From assembly GCA_028869175.1 (NCBI GenBank), contig JAGWTB010000003.1, positions 1 to 62,575 of the forward strand: a stretch of 62,575 bases of DNA. Reading direction: 5' to 3'. Made by a program: the position numbers and the translations under genes. The stretch's first letter is position 1. Every line of letters begins with the position of its first letter. Source of the DNA: Sphingomonadales bacterium (GTDB taxonomy: Bacteria; Pseudomonadota; Alphaproteobacteria; Sphingomonadales; Sphingomonadaceae). This document shows, piece by piece, positions 1 to 10,539 of this stretch. Below the pieces are notes generated by a model. That model ran no database searches. It was not told the origin of the DNA and saw nothing but the letters and a program-made list of their open reading frames with translations.

Positions 1-1246
1 GGAGCGAACCGCAGACGGTCGGCACCTGGGCCAGTTCGGCCGGCGGCAGATCGTAGAGGTTCTTGTCCATGGCTTCGCCCGGGTGGATCTTGTTCTTGAT
101 CCCGTCGAGACCGGCCATCAGCAGCGCGGCGTAGCACAGGTAGGGGTTGGCCATCGCGTCGGGGAAGCGGAATTCCACGCGCTTTGCCTTGTCACCCGCA
201 CCGTAGGGGATGCGGCACGAGGCCGAGCGGTTGCGCGCCGAATAGGCCAGCAGCACCGGGGCTTCATAGCCCGGCACCAGACGCTTGTAGCTGTTGGTGG
301 TCGGGTTGGTGAAGGCGTTCAGCGACTTGGCGTGCTTGATGACGCCGCCGATGAAGTACAGGCACATGTCCGACAGGCCAGCATAGCCGTTACCGGCGAA
401 CAGCGGCTTGCCGCCATCCCAGATCGAGATGTGGGTGTGCATGCCCGAGCCGTTGTCACCCTTGATCGGCTTCGGCATGAAGGTGGCCGACTTGCCATAG
501 GCATGGGCAACCTGCTGCACGACGTACTTGTAGACCTGCATGCGGTCGGCGGTCTGCACTAGGGTACCGAAGGTCAGCCCCAGTTCGTGCTGCGCGGCGG
601 CCACTTCGTGGTGATGCTTGTCGCAGGGCAGGCCCATTTCGATCATGGTCGAAACCATCTCGCCGCGGATGTCGACGCAGCTGTCGATCGGCGCGACGGG
701 GAAGTAGCCGCCCTTGACGCCGGGGCGGTAGCCCATGTTGCCGCCTTCGTATTCCTTGTTGGTGTTGGTCGGCAGTTCCACGTCGTCGATACGGAAGCCG
801 TTGCCATCGTAGCCGTCATAGAACTTGACGTCGTCGAAGAGGAAGAACTCGGCTTCGGGGCCGACGTAGACGGTATCGCCGATGCCGGTGGACTTGACGA
901 AGGCTTCGGCGCGCTTGGCGGTGGAGCGGGGATCGCGGCTGTAGAGTTCGCCGGTCGAAGGCTCGACGATGTCGCAGACCAGGATCATCATCGGGGTGGC
1001 GCTGAACGGATCGATGTAGACCGCGTCAAGATCGGGCTTGAGGATCATGTCCGATTCGTTGATCGCCTTCCAGCCTTCGATCGACGAGCCGTCGAACATC
1101 AGACCGTCTTCCAGCTCATCCTCGCCGAGGACCGAAGCGACCATGGTCAGGTGCTGCCACTTTCCCTTGGGATCGGTGAAACGCAGGTCGACCCACTCGA
1201 TCTCCTCGTCCTTGATGCGTGCGATGATGTCCTTTGCCTTGGCCAT
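1..1246 (-). CDS. glnA: Glutamine synthetase type I, 3' end cut by window edge
   Basis: Makes glutamine from glutamate, ammonium and ATP in the cytosol; central to nitrogen assimilation. The frame opens at ATG 1246 ([15 protein letters not shown]), behind a GGAG Shine-Dalgarno 9 bases upstream, and runs off the left edge after about 415 of the usual ~470 codons. Visible GSI signatures are [28 protein letters not shown] and NRSASCRIP. The segment [11 protein letters not shown] near the left edge carries the tyrosine that GlnE adenylylates in GSI-beta enzymes, so post-translational control is expected. It lies downstream of glnB in the same direction, the usual glnBA order. The spacer between them holds a REP-like doublet. 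Confidence 0.97.
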   Translation of the reverse strand, partial: MAKAKDIIARIKDEEIEWVDLRFTDPKGKWQHLTMVASVLGEDELEDGLMFDGSSIEGWKAINESDMILKPDLDAVYIDPFSATPMMILVCDIVEPSTGELYSRDPRSTAKRAEAFVKSTGIGDTVYVGPEAEFFLFDDVKFYDGYDGNGFRIDDVELPTNTNKEYEGGNMGYRPGVKGGYFPVAPIDSCVDIRGEMVSTMIEMGLPCDKHHHEVAAAQHELGLTFGTLVQTADRMQVYKYVVQQVAHAYGKSATFMPKPIKGDNGSGMHTHISIWDGGKPLFAGNGYAGLSDMCLYFIGGVIKHAKSLNAFTNPTTNSYKRLVPGYEAPVLLAYSARNRSASCRIPYGAGDKAKRVEFRFPDAMANPYLCYAALLMAGLDGIKNKIHPGEAMDKNLYDLPPAELAQVPTVCGSL

Positions 1247-1266
1247 TTCGTATTTTCTCCAAAATC

Positions 1267-1378
1267 CCCCTTCCGCTTCCGGAAGGGGCTGGGGGGTGGG
1301 TTTTGCTTATTCGGATGGAGCCAGGGCCGTCCTAGCCAGGACCGCCCCAACCCCGCCCCCTTCCGCAAGCGGAAGGGG
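1267..1378. repeat. REP-like palindrome doublet between glnB and glnA
   Basis: Two related palindromes sit 68 bases apart in the glnB-glnA spacer. The first (1267-1288) has arms CCCCTTCCG/CGGAAGGGG around CTTC. The second (1357-1378) has the same arms around CAAG. The G-rich flank following each stem (GGCTGGGGGGTGGG after the first; its counterpart on the other strand of the second) points inwards, so the two copies face each other as in a BIME. A smaller stem, GTCCT/AGGAC, lies between them. Such units commonly attenuate or stabilise polycistronic mRNA; any role here is inferred. Confidence 0.7.
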
Positions 1379-1387
1379 TGAATTCAA

Positions 1388-2080
<693 letters not shown>

Positions 2081-3004
2081 TTAAAGCCGCAGGCCCGCCG
2101 TCTCGTCCAGCCCGGCCATCAGGTTCAGGCTCTGCACCGCCGCCCCGCTCGCCCCCTTGCCGAGGTTGTCGAGCACCGCGACGAGCCGCGCCTGGCTGCC
2201 ATCGCGCGCGCCGTAGACGTAAAGGTCCAGCCGGTCGCTTGGGGCCATCGAACGGCGCAGCAGCAGCTCTTCGGGATTCTCGTCACTCACCCGCACCACG
2301 GCGCTGTCGGCGTAGAAATCACCGAGGCAATCACGCAGGCCGTCGGTCGGCGCGGCGCGCTCCATCTGCGCCAGCGCCAGCGGCACTTCCACCACCATGC
2401 CGCGATGCGCCGGTACCACGGCCGGGCAGAACAGCGGCGGGTGTTTCAGGCCGACACGTGCCTGCATTTCGGGCACATGCTTGTGGCCAAGCGCCATGGC
2501 ATAGTCGCGGAAAGCGATGTCGGCACCGTCCTCGAACCGCGCGATCAGTGCCTTGCCTCCACCCGAATAGCCCGAGACGGCATGGCAGGTATAGGGCCAG
2601 TCCGAGGGCAGCAGGGCATTGCGCACCAGCGGTGCGAGCAGGGCGATGAAGCCAGTGGAATAGCAGCCGGGATTGCTCACCCGCTGCGCTTCGGCCACCT
2701 TGTCGCGGCCGATCACTTCGGGAAAGCCATAGACCCAGCCCGGCGTTACCCGGTGCGCGGTGGAAGCATCGATGATCCGCACCTTGCTGCCTTCAGCCAG
2801 CGCGACCGCTTCGATCGCTGCATCGTCGGGCAGGCAGAGCACGGCGAAGTCAGCCGCGTGAAAGGCATCGCGGCGGGCACCAGCCTGCTTGCGCTGCGCA
2901 TCGTCCAGCACGATCAGTTCGAACTCGGCACGCGGGGCAAGCCGTTCGACGATCTCCAGGCCGGTGGTGCCGACCGCACCGTCGATGAAAACCTTGTGGG
3001 TCAT
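2081..3004 (-). CDS. argC: N-acetyl-gamma-glutamyl-phosphate reductase, short form
   Basis: Catalyses the NADPH-dependent reduction of N-acetylglutamyl phosphate in arginine biosynthesis. At 307 residues it is the shorter class of ArgC. The Rossmann entry is VFIDGAVGTTG near residue 5. The catalytic cysteine is C114 in SNPGCYSTG, and the partner-histidine region is GHKHVPEM. The ATG shares four bases (ATGA) with the stop of the upstream SH3-domain gene, so translation is probably coupled. No other arg gene is in view. Confidence 0.95.
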   Translation of the reverse strand: MTHKVFIDGAVGTTGLEIVERLAPRAEFELIVLDDAQRKQAGARRDAFHAADFAVLCLPDDAAIEAVALAEGSKVRIIDASTAHRVTPGWVYGFPEVIGRDKVAEAQRVSNPGCYSTGFIALLAPLVRNALLPSDWPYTCHAVSGYSGGGKALIARFEDGADIAFRDYAMALGHKHVPEMQARVGLKHPPLFCPAVVPAHRGMVVEVPLALAQMERAAPTDGLRDCLGDFYADSAVVRVSDENPEELLLRRSMAPSDRLDLYVYGARDGSQARLVAVLDNLGKGASGAAVQSLNLMAGLDETAGLRL

Positions 3005-3336
3005 GCCGACGCCAGCGCGGCCATCGGCACGTAGCCGACGAACCCGTCATCGCCCACCTGGCCCCAGGCCCAGCCACTGGCCAGGTCAAGCACGTTGAAC
3101 GTGGTGCCGCCGGCAAGCGATTCGACCGCCGCAGCATCATCTCGCCCGGCACTACGCAAGGTGGTGCCGCCGGCAGCGATGGCGCGCGGCATCGGCACGG
3201 CATAGTGCGGCACGAAGCAGCGCCCGGCGAGGCGGATATGCGCAAGATCGCCGCGCACCGGCCAGTGGCCGGCATCGAGCTTCTCGGCCGGTCCGGCCAG
3301 GATCAACTGTCCGGTGGGGATGGCAATCGCGTTCAA
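3001..3336 (-). CDS. Small stand-alone bacterial SH3-domain protein
   Basis: An 111-residue protein without signal peptide or membrane segment. It resembles the N-terminal SH3 region found ahead of NlpC/P60 peptidase domains: DLAHIRLAGRCFVPHYAVP, then an SH3 repeat ending FNVLDLASGWAWGQVGDDGFVGYVP. No NlpC/P60 catalytic part follows, so it is either a relic of a C40 peptidase or a free-standing binding domain. The start is TTG 3336: an in-frame stop lies three codons upstream, and GAGGG sits at a workable distance. The stop overlaps the argC ATG. Function is unknown. Confidence 0.75.
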   Translation of the reverse strand: MNAIAIPTGQLILAGPAEKLDAGHWPVRGDLAHIRLAGRCFVPHYAVPMPRAIAAGGTTLRSAGRDDAAAVESLAGGTTFNVLDLASGWAWGQVGDDGFVGYVPMAALASA

Positions 3337-3442
3337 ATCCGTTCACACCCTCAAACCACGAAGCGGCGCGCTTACCGCGCGCGCGCCTGTCAGTAAAGCG
3401 TGCTTGCGCGGGGTGTTCCGCCGCGGCGCAGGCTGAACATGC

Positions 3443-4153
3443 TCAGCGATGGGCGATGGCGAGCATTCCGGCGTTGAAGTTGCTGTTGCCGGTGCGGAAG
3501 CCGCGAATGGTATAGGCTTCGTAGCAGCCGCCATAGATTGCACCACGCCGGGGCGGCCAGGGATCATGGATGCGCAGCGCGGTGCCGCCTGATTGCAGAT
3601 CGCCCGATGACCACAGCGCGCTGACAACCACGACGTGGGCACCGGCGTGCGAGCCCTGACGCCACCGCCCGGCCACCCACAGCGGGCTGTGCCGGATCAT
3701 GCCGATCAACTCGCTGATTTCCCAGCGGCGCGGTTCGTGGAAGGTCAGCCCTGCGCCGGTCAGGAAGGTGCGGATATTGTCGGGATCCTGATCGAGCCCG
3801 AAAGTGCGCGGATTGATCTCCGCCTCGCCTGGGCCGACCGAGCGATCGCCGAACAGCATGGTCGCCGCCGCTGACCAGCAGGTCATGTCGGAGGGCTGCG
3901 GAAACAGCTCTACCTCATGCTCGATCTCGTTGACGTGGCCGAGCGACATCCAGGTGTGGCGGTTGGTCGTTTCGGACGGGGTGATGCCCTGCAGCGTCTG
4001 ATAGGCGTTGAGCGCCGCGAGTGTGCGCGGACCGAAGGCGCAGTCCTCCGTCAGCTCGTTTTCCACCCGGCCTTCCCAGAAATTCTGGTAGTTGATCAGG
4101 CGCTGGAGGTAGCCCACCTCCGGGCAGCGATCGCCCAAACCGACATCACGCAT
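3443..4153 (-). CDS. Papain-like cysteine protease with N-terminal peptidoglycan-binding domain
   Basis: A two-domain protein of 236 residues. Residues ~8-72 read as a peptidoglycan-binding-1 fold (VGYLQRLINY... FGPRTLAALNAYQ). Residues ~88-236 are papain-like: the nucleophile is C92 in DMTCWSAAATML, the general base is H173 in HAGAHVVVV, and the acidic partner is probably the Asp of IHDPWPP. No signal peptide is visible, which is odd for a wall-binding enzyme. The start is ATG 4153, because GGAGG lies eight bases before it; a GTG five codons further upstream overlaps that Shine-Dalgarno. The substrate is unknown, and a relation to the C70/AvrRpt2-like group is only suggested by the motifs. 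Confidence 0.8.
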   Translation of the reverse strand: MRDVGLGDRCPEVGYLQRLINYQNFWEGRVENELTEDCAFGPRTLAALNAYQTLQGITPSETTNRHTWMSLGHVNEIEHEVELFPQPSDMTCWSAAATMLFGDRSVGPGEAEINPRTFGLDQDPDNIRTFLTGAGLTFHEPRRWEISELIGMIRHSPLWVAGRWRQGSHAGAHVVVVSALWSSGDLQSGGTALRIHDPWPPRRGAIYGGCYEAYTIRGFRTGNSNFNAGMLAIAHR

Positions 4154-4251
4154 TTGCACGTCCTCCACCCGTTGCGGGAAAACGCGACCGTTCGTTTTTC
4201 GTTATTCCCCGGCCTTCTACAGACTTGCACGGTCGGGGAGAAGGGGCAAGG

Positions 4252-5649
<1,398 letters not shown>

Positions 5650-5699
5650 CGCCGATTATCCTAGACCCGGCCCCGTCCGATGCGCGAGAGGAAAGTGCC

Positions 5700-6545
5700 A
5701 TGCGCCTGCAAATGCCTGCCCTGCTGATCCCGCTGCTGCTGCTGTCCGCCTGCGGCAAGCAGGAAGATCAGGCGCAGCCGGCCAAGCCCGATGCGCGCGC
5801 GACGGCGCAGGCGCTGGCAACCTCGCAGGCCACCCCGCCCGCCGGCAGCGCCAGCGCCTCTGCCGAAGCTGGCGGGGCGCGCAAGGTTTCGGTGTCCAAC
5901 GCGTTCTACGAATATGACTACGCCTATCCGGCAGCGGTTGGCGCGATACCGGCGCTGAAAGCGCAGCTCGATGCCGAGGCTGCGACCAGCCAGCATGAAC
6001 TTGACCAGCAATCGCGCGAGGCCAGCAAGGACGCCAAGGGCGACGGCTATCCGTTCAACCCGTGGTCCTCTGGCACCGACTGGCAAGTGGTGACCGACCT
6101 GCCCGGGTGGCTGAGCCTGTCCGCGCAGGTCTACAGCTATGAAGGCGGCGCGCATCCCAACCACGGCTACAGCGCCCTGCTGTGGGACAAGCACGCCAAC
6201 CAGCGCCGCAGCGTGATCGATCTATTCACTTCCAAGGCCGCACTGACAAAGGTGTTGTCTGAACCGTTCTGCGCCCAGCTTGACACCGAGCGTGCCAAAC
6301 GGCGCGACACGCCGGTGCAGCGCGGCAGCGGGGACCAGTTCGACGAATGCATCGATCCCACCGAATCGACCCTGATCCTGGGATCGACCGACAAGGCCCA
6401 CTTCAACCGCATCGGCGTGCTCATCGGCCCCTACGAAGCCGGCCCCTATGCCGAGGGGGACTATGACATCACCCTGCCCGTGACCGACGCCGTGCTGGCG
6501 CTGGTCAAGCCGGAATACCGGCAGTATTTCGCAGTAAAGCGGTAG
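5700..6545 (+). CDS. Lipoprotein with DUF4163/DUF3298 (PdaC/RsiV-like) domains
   Basis: A 281-residue exported lipoprotein. MRLQMPALLIPLLLLSAC is a signal ending in a lipobox with Cys18. An Ala/Pro-rich linker follows to about residue 60, then a DUF4163-like region (YEYDYAYP...) and a DUF3298-like region (YSYEGGAHPNHGY). GAHP is typical of the RsiV/PdaC group, whose members bind lysozyme or act near peptidoglycan. The ATG at 5700 is preferred over further upstream positions because it has GAGAGGAAA in front and begins the signal. The molecular role is unknown. Confidence 0.85.
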   Translation: MRLQMPALLIPLLLLSACGKQEDQAQPAKPDARATAQALATSQATPPAGSASASAEAGGARKVSVSNAFYEYDYAYPAAVGAIPALKAQLDAEAATSQHELDQQSREASKDAKGDGYPFNPWSSGTDWQVVTDLPGWLSLSAQVYSYEGGAHPNHGYSALLWDKHANQRRSVIDLFTSKAALTKVLSEPFCAQLDTERAKRRDTPVQRGSGDQFDECIDPTESTLILGSTDKAHFNRIGVLIGPYEAGPYAEGDYDITLPVTDAVLALVKPEYRQYFAVKR

Positions 6546-6631
6546 GGGCTGGGCCAGAACGACCATGAGCAGCCCCATTCCCCGCCTGCGCTGAGATAGT
6601 CTGGCCGAAGGCCGACCATCGCACATTTTTT
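6545..6631 (+). terminator. Weak terminator-like hairpins in a convergent spacer
   Basis: Just after the lipoprotein stop, GGGGCTG (6545-6551) can pair with CAGCCCC (6570-6576). A second hairpin, GTCTGGCC-GAA-GGCCGAC (6599-6616), is followed after nine bases by a run of six T. The rest of the spacer to 6774 holds no gene. A CTTCGACAGGCT segment near 6671 resembles scattered sphingomonad repeats. Confidence 0.35.
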
Positions 6632-6774
6632 CGTGCCGCTCGCCTGACGGCTTCAAGGAAAAAGCAGTCCTTCGACAGGCTGCGGACGGTCGAGTCCTTT
6701 GGCGCGGCGGGGCTTGCCGCCTGCAAGATGGCTGTGCTGAGCGTGCGAACGGCTACGCCGCTTGGCGGGCCTTC

Positions 6775-7755
6775 TCAGCCCAGCATGCCGCCCAGCCGTT
6801 GTTTCACGATGGCTTCGGCATCGCCGATGATCCGGTCCATCAGTTCCTGGCAGGTGGGGATGTCATGGATCAGCGCCTGGATCATGCCGGCCCAGAACAC
6901 GCCGTGTTCGGTGTCGCCCGACTTGAGCATTTCCGCGCCCTTCTTGCCCATCACCAGTTCGCGCACGTCTGCGAAAGTCGCGCCCGGTTCTTGCAAGCGG
7001 CGGACCACTTCGTCCGAGACGCCGTTCTTGCCGACGCGGGCGGTGTTGTGCAGGTTGCGGAAGATCAGGTTGGTGCCACGTTCATCATTTTCGACGTACT
7101 TGGCCTTGATGTTCGGGTGGATCGGCGCTTCCTGGGTGGCGCAGAAGCGGGTGCCCATGTTGATGCCTTCCGCCCCCAGCGCGAGCGCCGCGACCAGCCC
7201 GCGCCCGTCACCGATCCCGCCCGAGGCGAGCATCGGAATCTTCACCTTGTCCGCCGCTGCCGGGATCAGGATCAGGCCGGGAATGTCATCTTCGCCGGGG
7301 TGGCCGGCACATTCGAAGCCATCGATCGAAATAATGTCGCAGCCGTTGCGCTCGGCCGAGAGCGCATGGCGCACGGCGGTGCACTTGTGCAGGATGGTGA
7401 TGCCGTGCGGCTTCATCATCGCCCACAGCTCGCGCACTTCGGCTGTTCCGGCAGTCTCGACGATCTTGACCCCCGAATCGATCACCACCTGCGCATAGGC
7501 CTTGTAATCGGGGGGCGTGATCGATGGCAGCACGGTGATGTTCACCGCGAAGGGCTTGGCGGTCATCGAGCGGCAGCGCTCGATCTCCGCGTGCAGCGCC
7601 TCGGGACTGGGCTGGGTGAGCGCGGTCAGCGTGCCGAGCCCCCCGGCGTTCGACACCGCGCTGGCGAGTTCGGCATAGCCGACATACATCATGCCGCCCT
7701 GAACCACGGGATGTTCGATGCCGAGCATTTCGGTGACGCGCGTCTTGAAAGCCAT
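6775..7755 (-). CDS. Nitronate monooxygenase (NPD-like FMN enzyme)
   Basis: An FMN-dependent TIM-barrel enzyme that oxidises nitronates such as propionate-3-nitronate. The 326-residue protein shows the family entry MLGIEHPVVQGGMMYVG, the FMN/phosphate segments DGFECAGHPGE and LASGGIGDGRG, and GAEGINMGTRF. The start is ATG 7755, with GGAAGGGG nine bases before it; the longer open frame upstream looks non-coding. It sits alone, convergent with the preceding lipoprotein gene. The true substrate in this organism is not evident. Confidence 0.9.
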   Translation of the reverse strand: MAFKTRVTEMLGIEHPVVQGGMMYVGYAELASAVSNAGGLGTLTALTQPSPEALHAEIERCRSMTAKPFAVNITVLPSITPPDYKAYAQVVIDSGVKIVETAGTAEVRELWAMMKPHGITILHKCTAVRHALSAERNGCDIISIDGFECAGHPGEDDIPGLILIPAAADKVKIPMLASGGIGDGRGLVAALALGAEGINMGTRFCATQEAPIHPNIKAKYVENDERGTNLIFRNLHNTARVGKNGVSDEVVRRLQEPGATFADVRELVMGKKGAEMLKSGDTEHGVFWAGMIQALIHDIPTCQELMDRIIGDAEAIVKQRLGGMLG

Positions 7756-7879
7756 GTGCTGCCCCTTCCGGCGATTGCTGCAATCCAATGGTCTTTGTCC
7801 GCAGCCGCGCCCGGCGGCAAGCCCCCTTGCTTCGCCATGGCGGAGATTGGCCCTGCCCTCTGCGGTCAAACCGCGCGAT

Positions 7880-8497
7880 TCAGCGATGTCCGCGCGACAC
7901 GGCGGCGAGGTCTGCCATGATGGCGCGGGCGGCATCGCCCTGCGGGGCACGGCCATCCGGAGCGCGATCAGCCGCCTTGCCGGCGTTGCCGTGTTGCTCC
8001 AGCAGTCCGGCCAGCGTGGCCCGGGCGCGGGCAACGCGGCTTTTCATCGTGCCGACCGCGCAACCGGCAATCGCCGCTGCCTCTTCATAGCTGAAGCCCC
8101 CGGCCCCGACGAGCAGCAGCGCCTCGCGCCGTTCGGGCGGAAGACGCAGCAGCGCGGCGTGCATGTCGGCCAGGTGAATCGGGGCTTCCTGCCCCGGCTG
8201 GCTCACCAGAACCCGCTCAGCCTGCTGTTCGTCATATTCGCCGGTGAAGCGGTTGCGGCGCATCTGGGTGAGATAGACGTTGCGCAGGATAACGAAGGTC
8301 CAGGCCTTGATACTGGTGCCCGGCTGGAACCGCTCGCGCGCGGCCCAAGCCTTGACCATGGTTTCCTGCACCAGATCATCGGCCATATCTGGCCTGCCAC
8401 ACAGTCCCCGCGCAAAAGCGCGCAGGTGCGGAAGTGCGCCGACCAATTCGTGCTTGAAATCGCCGGGTTTTCCTGCCTCTGGTCGCCGGTCAGTCAT
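7880..8497 (-). CDS. ecfG: General stress response ECF sigma factor EcfG
   Basis: The group-15 ECF sigma factor that directs RNA polymerase to GGAAC-N16/17-CGTT promoters. The 205-residue product has sigma region 2 (LPHLRAFARGLCGRPDMADD and LVQETMVKAWAA) and region 4 (LPPERREALLLVGAGGFSYE, then AIAGCAVGTMKSRVARAR). An Ala-rich C-terminal tail of about 40 residues follows. The ATG at 8497 lies inside the end of nepR (ATGACTGA, eight shared bases), which couples synthesis of sigma and anti-sigma factor. Identity is supported by nepR upstream, phyR 3 kb away and EcfG-type promoters nearby. Confidence 0.94.
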   Translation of the reverse strand: MTDRRPEAGKPGDFKHELVGALPHLRAFARGLCGRPDMADDLVQETMVKAWAARERFQPGTSIKAWTFVILRNVYLTQMRRNRFTGEYDEQQAERVLVSQPGQEAPIHLADMHAALLRLPPERREALLLVGAGGFSYEEAAAIAGCAVGTMKSRVARARATLAGLLEQHGNAGKAADRAPDGRAPQGDAARAIMADLAAVSRGHR

Positions 8498-8687
8498 CGC
8501 CCGCCTGGTCCAGCTTCCTGAGCAAGTCGTCAAAGCTGTCGGGCAGGGGTTCGCTTACGACAGAATCATAGAGCTGGCGCAGGCCCTTGGCCCAACCGGG
8601 GTTTTTCCCGTCACGGGCGGCGATAGGCACGGGCACCTTGCGCCCCCCTCCACCGTTATCCCCGTTTCCTACCATCTGTGACTCCAT
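8490..8687 (-). CDS. nepR: Anti-sigma factor NepR
   Basis: A 65-residue protein that holds EcfG inactive until phosphorylated PhyR binds it. The conserved two-helix core is visible as GWAKGLRQLYDSVVSEPLPD followed by SFDDLLRKLDQ. The N-terminal Gly/Lys-rich part is variable in the family. The start is chosen at ATG 8687, with GAGAAGG upstream; a second in-frame ATG at 8675 is possible. The gene is first in a nepR-ecfG unit driven by the EcfG-type promoter at 8758-8782. Confidence 0.92.
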   Translation of the reverse strand: MESQMVGNGDNGGGGRKVPVPIAARDGKNPGWAKGLRQLYDSVVSEPLPDSFDDLLRKLDQAGDD

Positions 8688-8755
8688 CACACAGGACCTT
8701 CTCTTGCGTTCCGCAGCGCCGTCGTCAAGGCGACTGGCGACAATTGTCTTGCTAG

Positions 8756-8780
8756 GGAACGTTGTGTCGGGCGAATGGTT
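8756..8780 (+). promoter_or_regulatory. Overlapping divergent EcfG-type promoter of the kinase gene
   Basis: On the plus strand, GGAAC at 8756-8760 is followed after 16 bases by GGTT at 8777-8780, one base from the CGTT consensus and keeping the GTT core. It is interlocked with the nepR promoter: each -35 overlaps the -10 of the other strand, so the whole is an imperfect GGAAC...GTTCC palindrome. It is 54 bases before the kinase start. Confidence 0.55.
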
Positions 8781-8782
8781 CC
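8758..8782 (-). promoter_or_regulatory. EcfG-type promoter of nepR-ecfG
   Basis: On the minus strand the -35 is GGAAC (8782-8778) and the -10 is CGTT (8761-8758), separated by exactly 16 bases. This is a full match to the EcfG consensus GGAAC-N16/17-CGTT. It lies 71 bases before the nepR start and implies positive autoregulation of the sigma factor. It shares bases with the oppositely oriented site at 8756-8780. Confidence 0.85.
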
Positions 8783-8833
8783 CCGCCCATGGCCCGGCGA
8801 TAAAGCCGGTCATGACCGGGACGGAACTGGCGG

Positions 8834-10492
8834 ATGGACAAGGCAATTCTCAGCCGGGTGGGCAAGCAGGCGTGGTTCCACCGCTATCCCCGTATCGTGC
8901 CGTTGGGCATCTTCGCGCTGGTCGCCCTGTTCACCCTGCTGGCGGTGATGCAGATCGAGCGGGCCCAGGCGGATCGCCGCCGTCTGGAACTGGATCGCAA
9001 CGCCACCGAGGTCTCAGCCGCGCTGCAGCGTCGCGCCGCCGAAAACATGGCCTATCTGCGCGCCGCCGCATCGCTGTTCGCCGCGCGCGACGATGTTGGC
9101 CTGGCCGAGTTCGAAAAGCTGTCGACCGGCGTACTGCCCGATCCTGATCGCCAGGGCTCGCTGGGCATGGGCTGGACGCCGCGCGTACTTCCGGCCGGCC
9201 TTGCCGCGTTCGAAGCGCGGATGAGGGCGCGGGGCAACCCCTCCTTCGCGGTGCGGCCGCGTCCGGCCGGCGACGGGCATGATCTGTTTCCGATCACTTA
9301 CCTGGTGCCTGCCGACGCCCCCAACACTGCCGCGCTGGGCTTCGACATGGCCTCGGAAACGACCCGCTGGCAGGCGATGCAGAAGGCGGCGCGGCTGGAT
9401 CGCCCCACCGTATCCGGACGCGTGCTGCTGGTGCAGAACACGGCCTCGGACCACCGCCCCGGCTTCCTGATCTACATGCCGGTCAACGCCGCGCGCGATG
9501 GCAAGGATGCGCTGCGCGGCTTTGTCTACAGCCCGTTCCGCGCCGAGGATTTCCTCACCGCCGCCAGCGAGCTCTACGTGGCACGCGGTGTAAACGTGGC
9601 GCTCTATGATGAATACCGCGCGCCGGACCGCCTGCTGGCCGCGCGTTCGGGGGCCGGCTCCGGCGGCGTTTCGCTGGAAAAGAGCATGACCGTCGGCGGG
9701 CGTCGCTGGGTGCTGGTGGTGTCGGATGCAGCGCCATCCTCGTTTTCGCAACTGTCGCTGGCGGTGCTGCTCGCCGGGCTGGTGATCGCCTTGCTGCTGA
9801 CCTACATCGCCCGCCTGATCGTCCGCCGCGCGGCAGAGGACCGGGCGGTACTGGAATGGCTCACCCGCCAGTCCGAGATCCGCACCACGCTGACCCGCGA
9901 GCTCAACCACCGGGTAAAGAACACGCTGGCGACGGTGCTGTCGATCGTCGCGCTGACCCGGCGAAGATCGGACACGCTCGACGATTTCGTCGAAAGCCTG
10001 ACCGGTCGCGTCCGCGCACTGTCCGCCACGCACGATCTTCTCACCCGGGTGGAATGGGGGGCCACACCGATCCGCGAGGTGGTGGCGAGCGAGCTTTCAC
10101 CCTACATGGAGGACGTCGAAAACCACGTCGATGCGCAAGGCCCGGACATCGAACTGGCCCCGAACGATGCGCTGTCACTGGGCCTCGCACTGCATGAACT
10201 GGCAACCAACGCGGCCAAGTATGGCGCTCTGTCGACGCTGGAGGGCAAGGTGCTGGTGCAATGGCGACTGGTCACCCCGGCGCTGGCCGAACTATCATGG
10301 GAAGAACGCGGCGGGCCCACGGTGAACCAGCCGACCAAGCGCGGCTTCGGCCGTGAACTGATCGAGCGCATCGTTGCCCACGAGATGAAAACCGACGTCG
10401 ACCTGAGCTTCCCCCCTGCCGGCGTCCGCTGCACCCTGCGCATCCCCGTCCGCGCCGCCCGCAGCGAGTTCGCGCTGCGAGAGAGGAAGTGA
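8834..10492 (+). CDS. CHASE-domain HWE-type sensor histidine kinase
   Basis: A 552-residue inner-membrane kinase. Membrane segment one is ~22-40, a periplasmic CHASE-type sensor ~60-290 follows, and membrane segment two is ~306-328. The phospho-accepting histidine is H359 in ELNHRVKNTLATV. The ATP domain has the N-box LALHELATNAAKYGAL and the WEERGGP motif of the HWE/HisKA_2 class. Kinases of this class phosphorylate or dephosphorylate PhyR. In Sphingomonas sp. Fr1 a PhyR-controlling protein, PhyP, is encoded near ecfG, so this may be a functional counterpart, acting as kinase or phosphatase. It is divergent from nepR-ecfG and has its own EcfG-type promoter. The Shine-Dalgarno is weak. Confidence 0.88.
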   Translation: MDKAILSRVGKQAWFHRYPRIVPLGIFALVALFTLLAVMQIERAQADRRRLELDRNATEVSAALQRRAAENMAYLRAAASLFAARDDVGLAEFEKLSTGVLPDPDRQGSLGMGWTPRVLPAGLAAFEARMRARGNPSFAVRPRPAGDGHDLFPITYLVPADAPNTAALGFDMASETTRWQAMQKAARLDRPTVSGRVLLVQNTASDHRPGFLIYMPVNAARDGKDALRGFVYSPFRAEDFLTAASELYVARGVNVALYDEYRAPDRLLAARSGAGSGGVSLEKSMTVGGRRWVLVVSDAAPSSFSQLSLAVLLAGLVIALLLTYIARLIVRRAAEDRAVLEWLTRQSEIRTTLTRELNHRVKNTLATVLSIVALTRRRSDTLDDFVESLTGRVRALSATHDLLTRVEWGATPIREVVASELSPYMEDVENHVDAQGPDIELAPNDALSLGLALHELATNAAKYGALSTLEGKVLVQWRLVTPALAELSWEERGGPTVNQPTKRGFGRELIERIVAHEMKTDVDLSFPPAGVRCTLRIPVRAARSEFALRERK

Positions 10493-10539
10493 CGGAGGCA
10501 CCTGCGACGCATCAGCAATATTGAGAGTGCGGCGCGCGC

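Noticed and set aside
8823..8847. A second GGAAC just before the kinase ATG
   Set aside because: No CGTT at the required distance, and it would start inside the gene.
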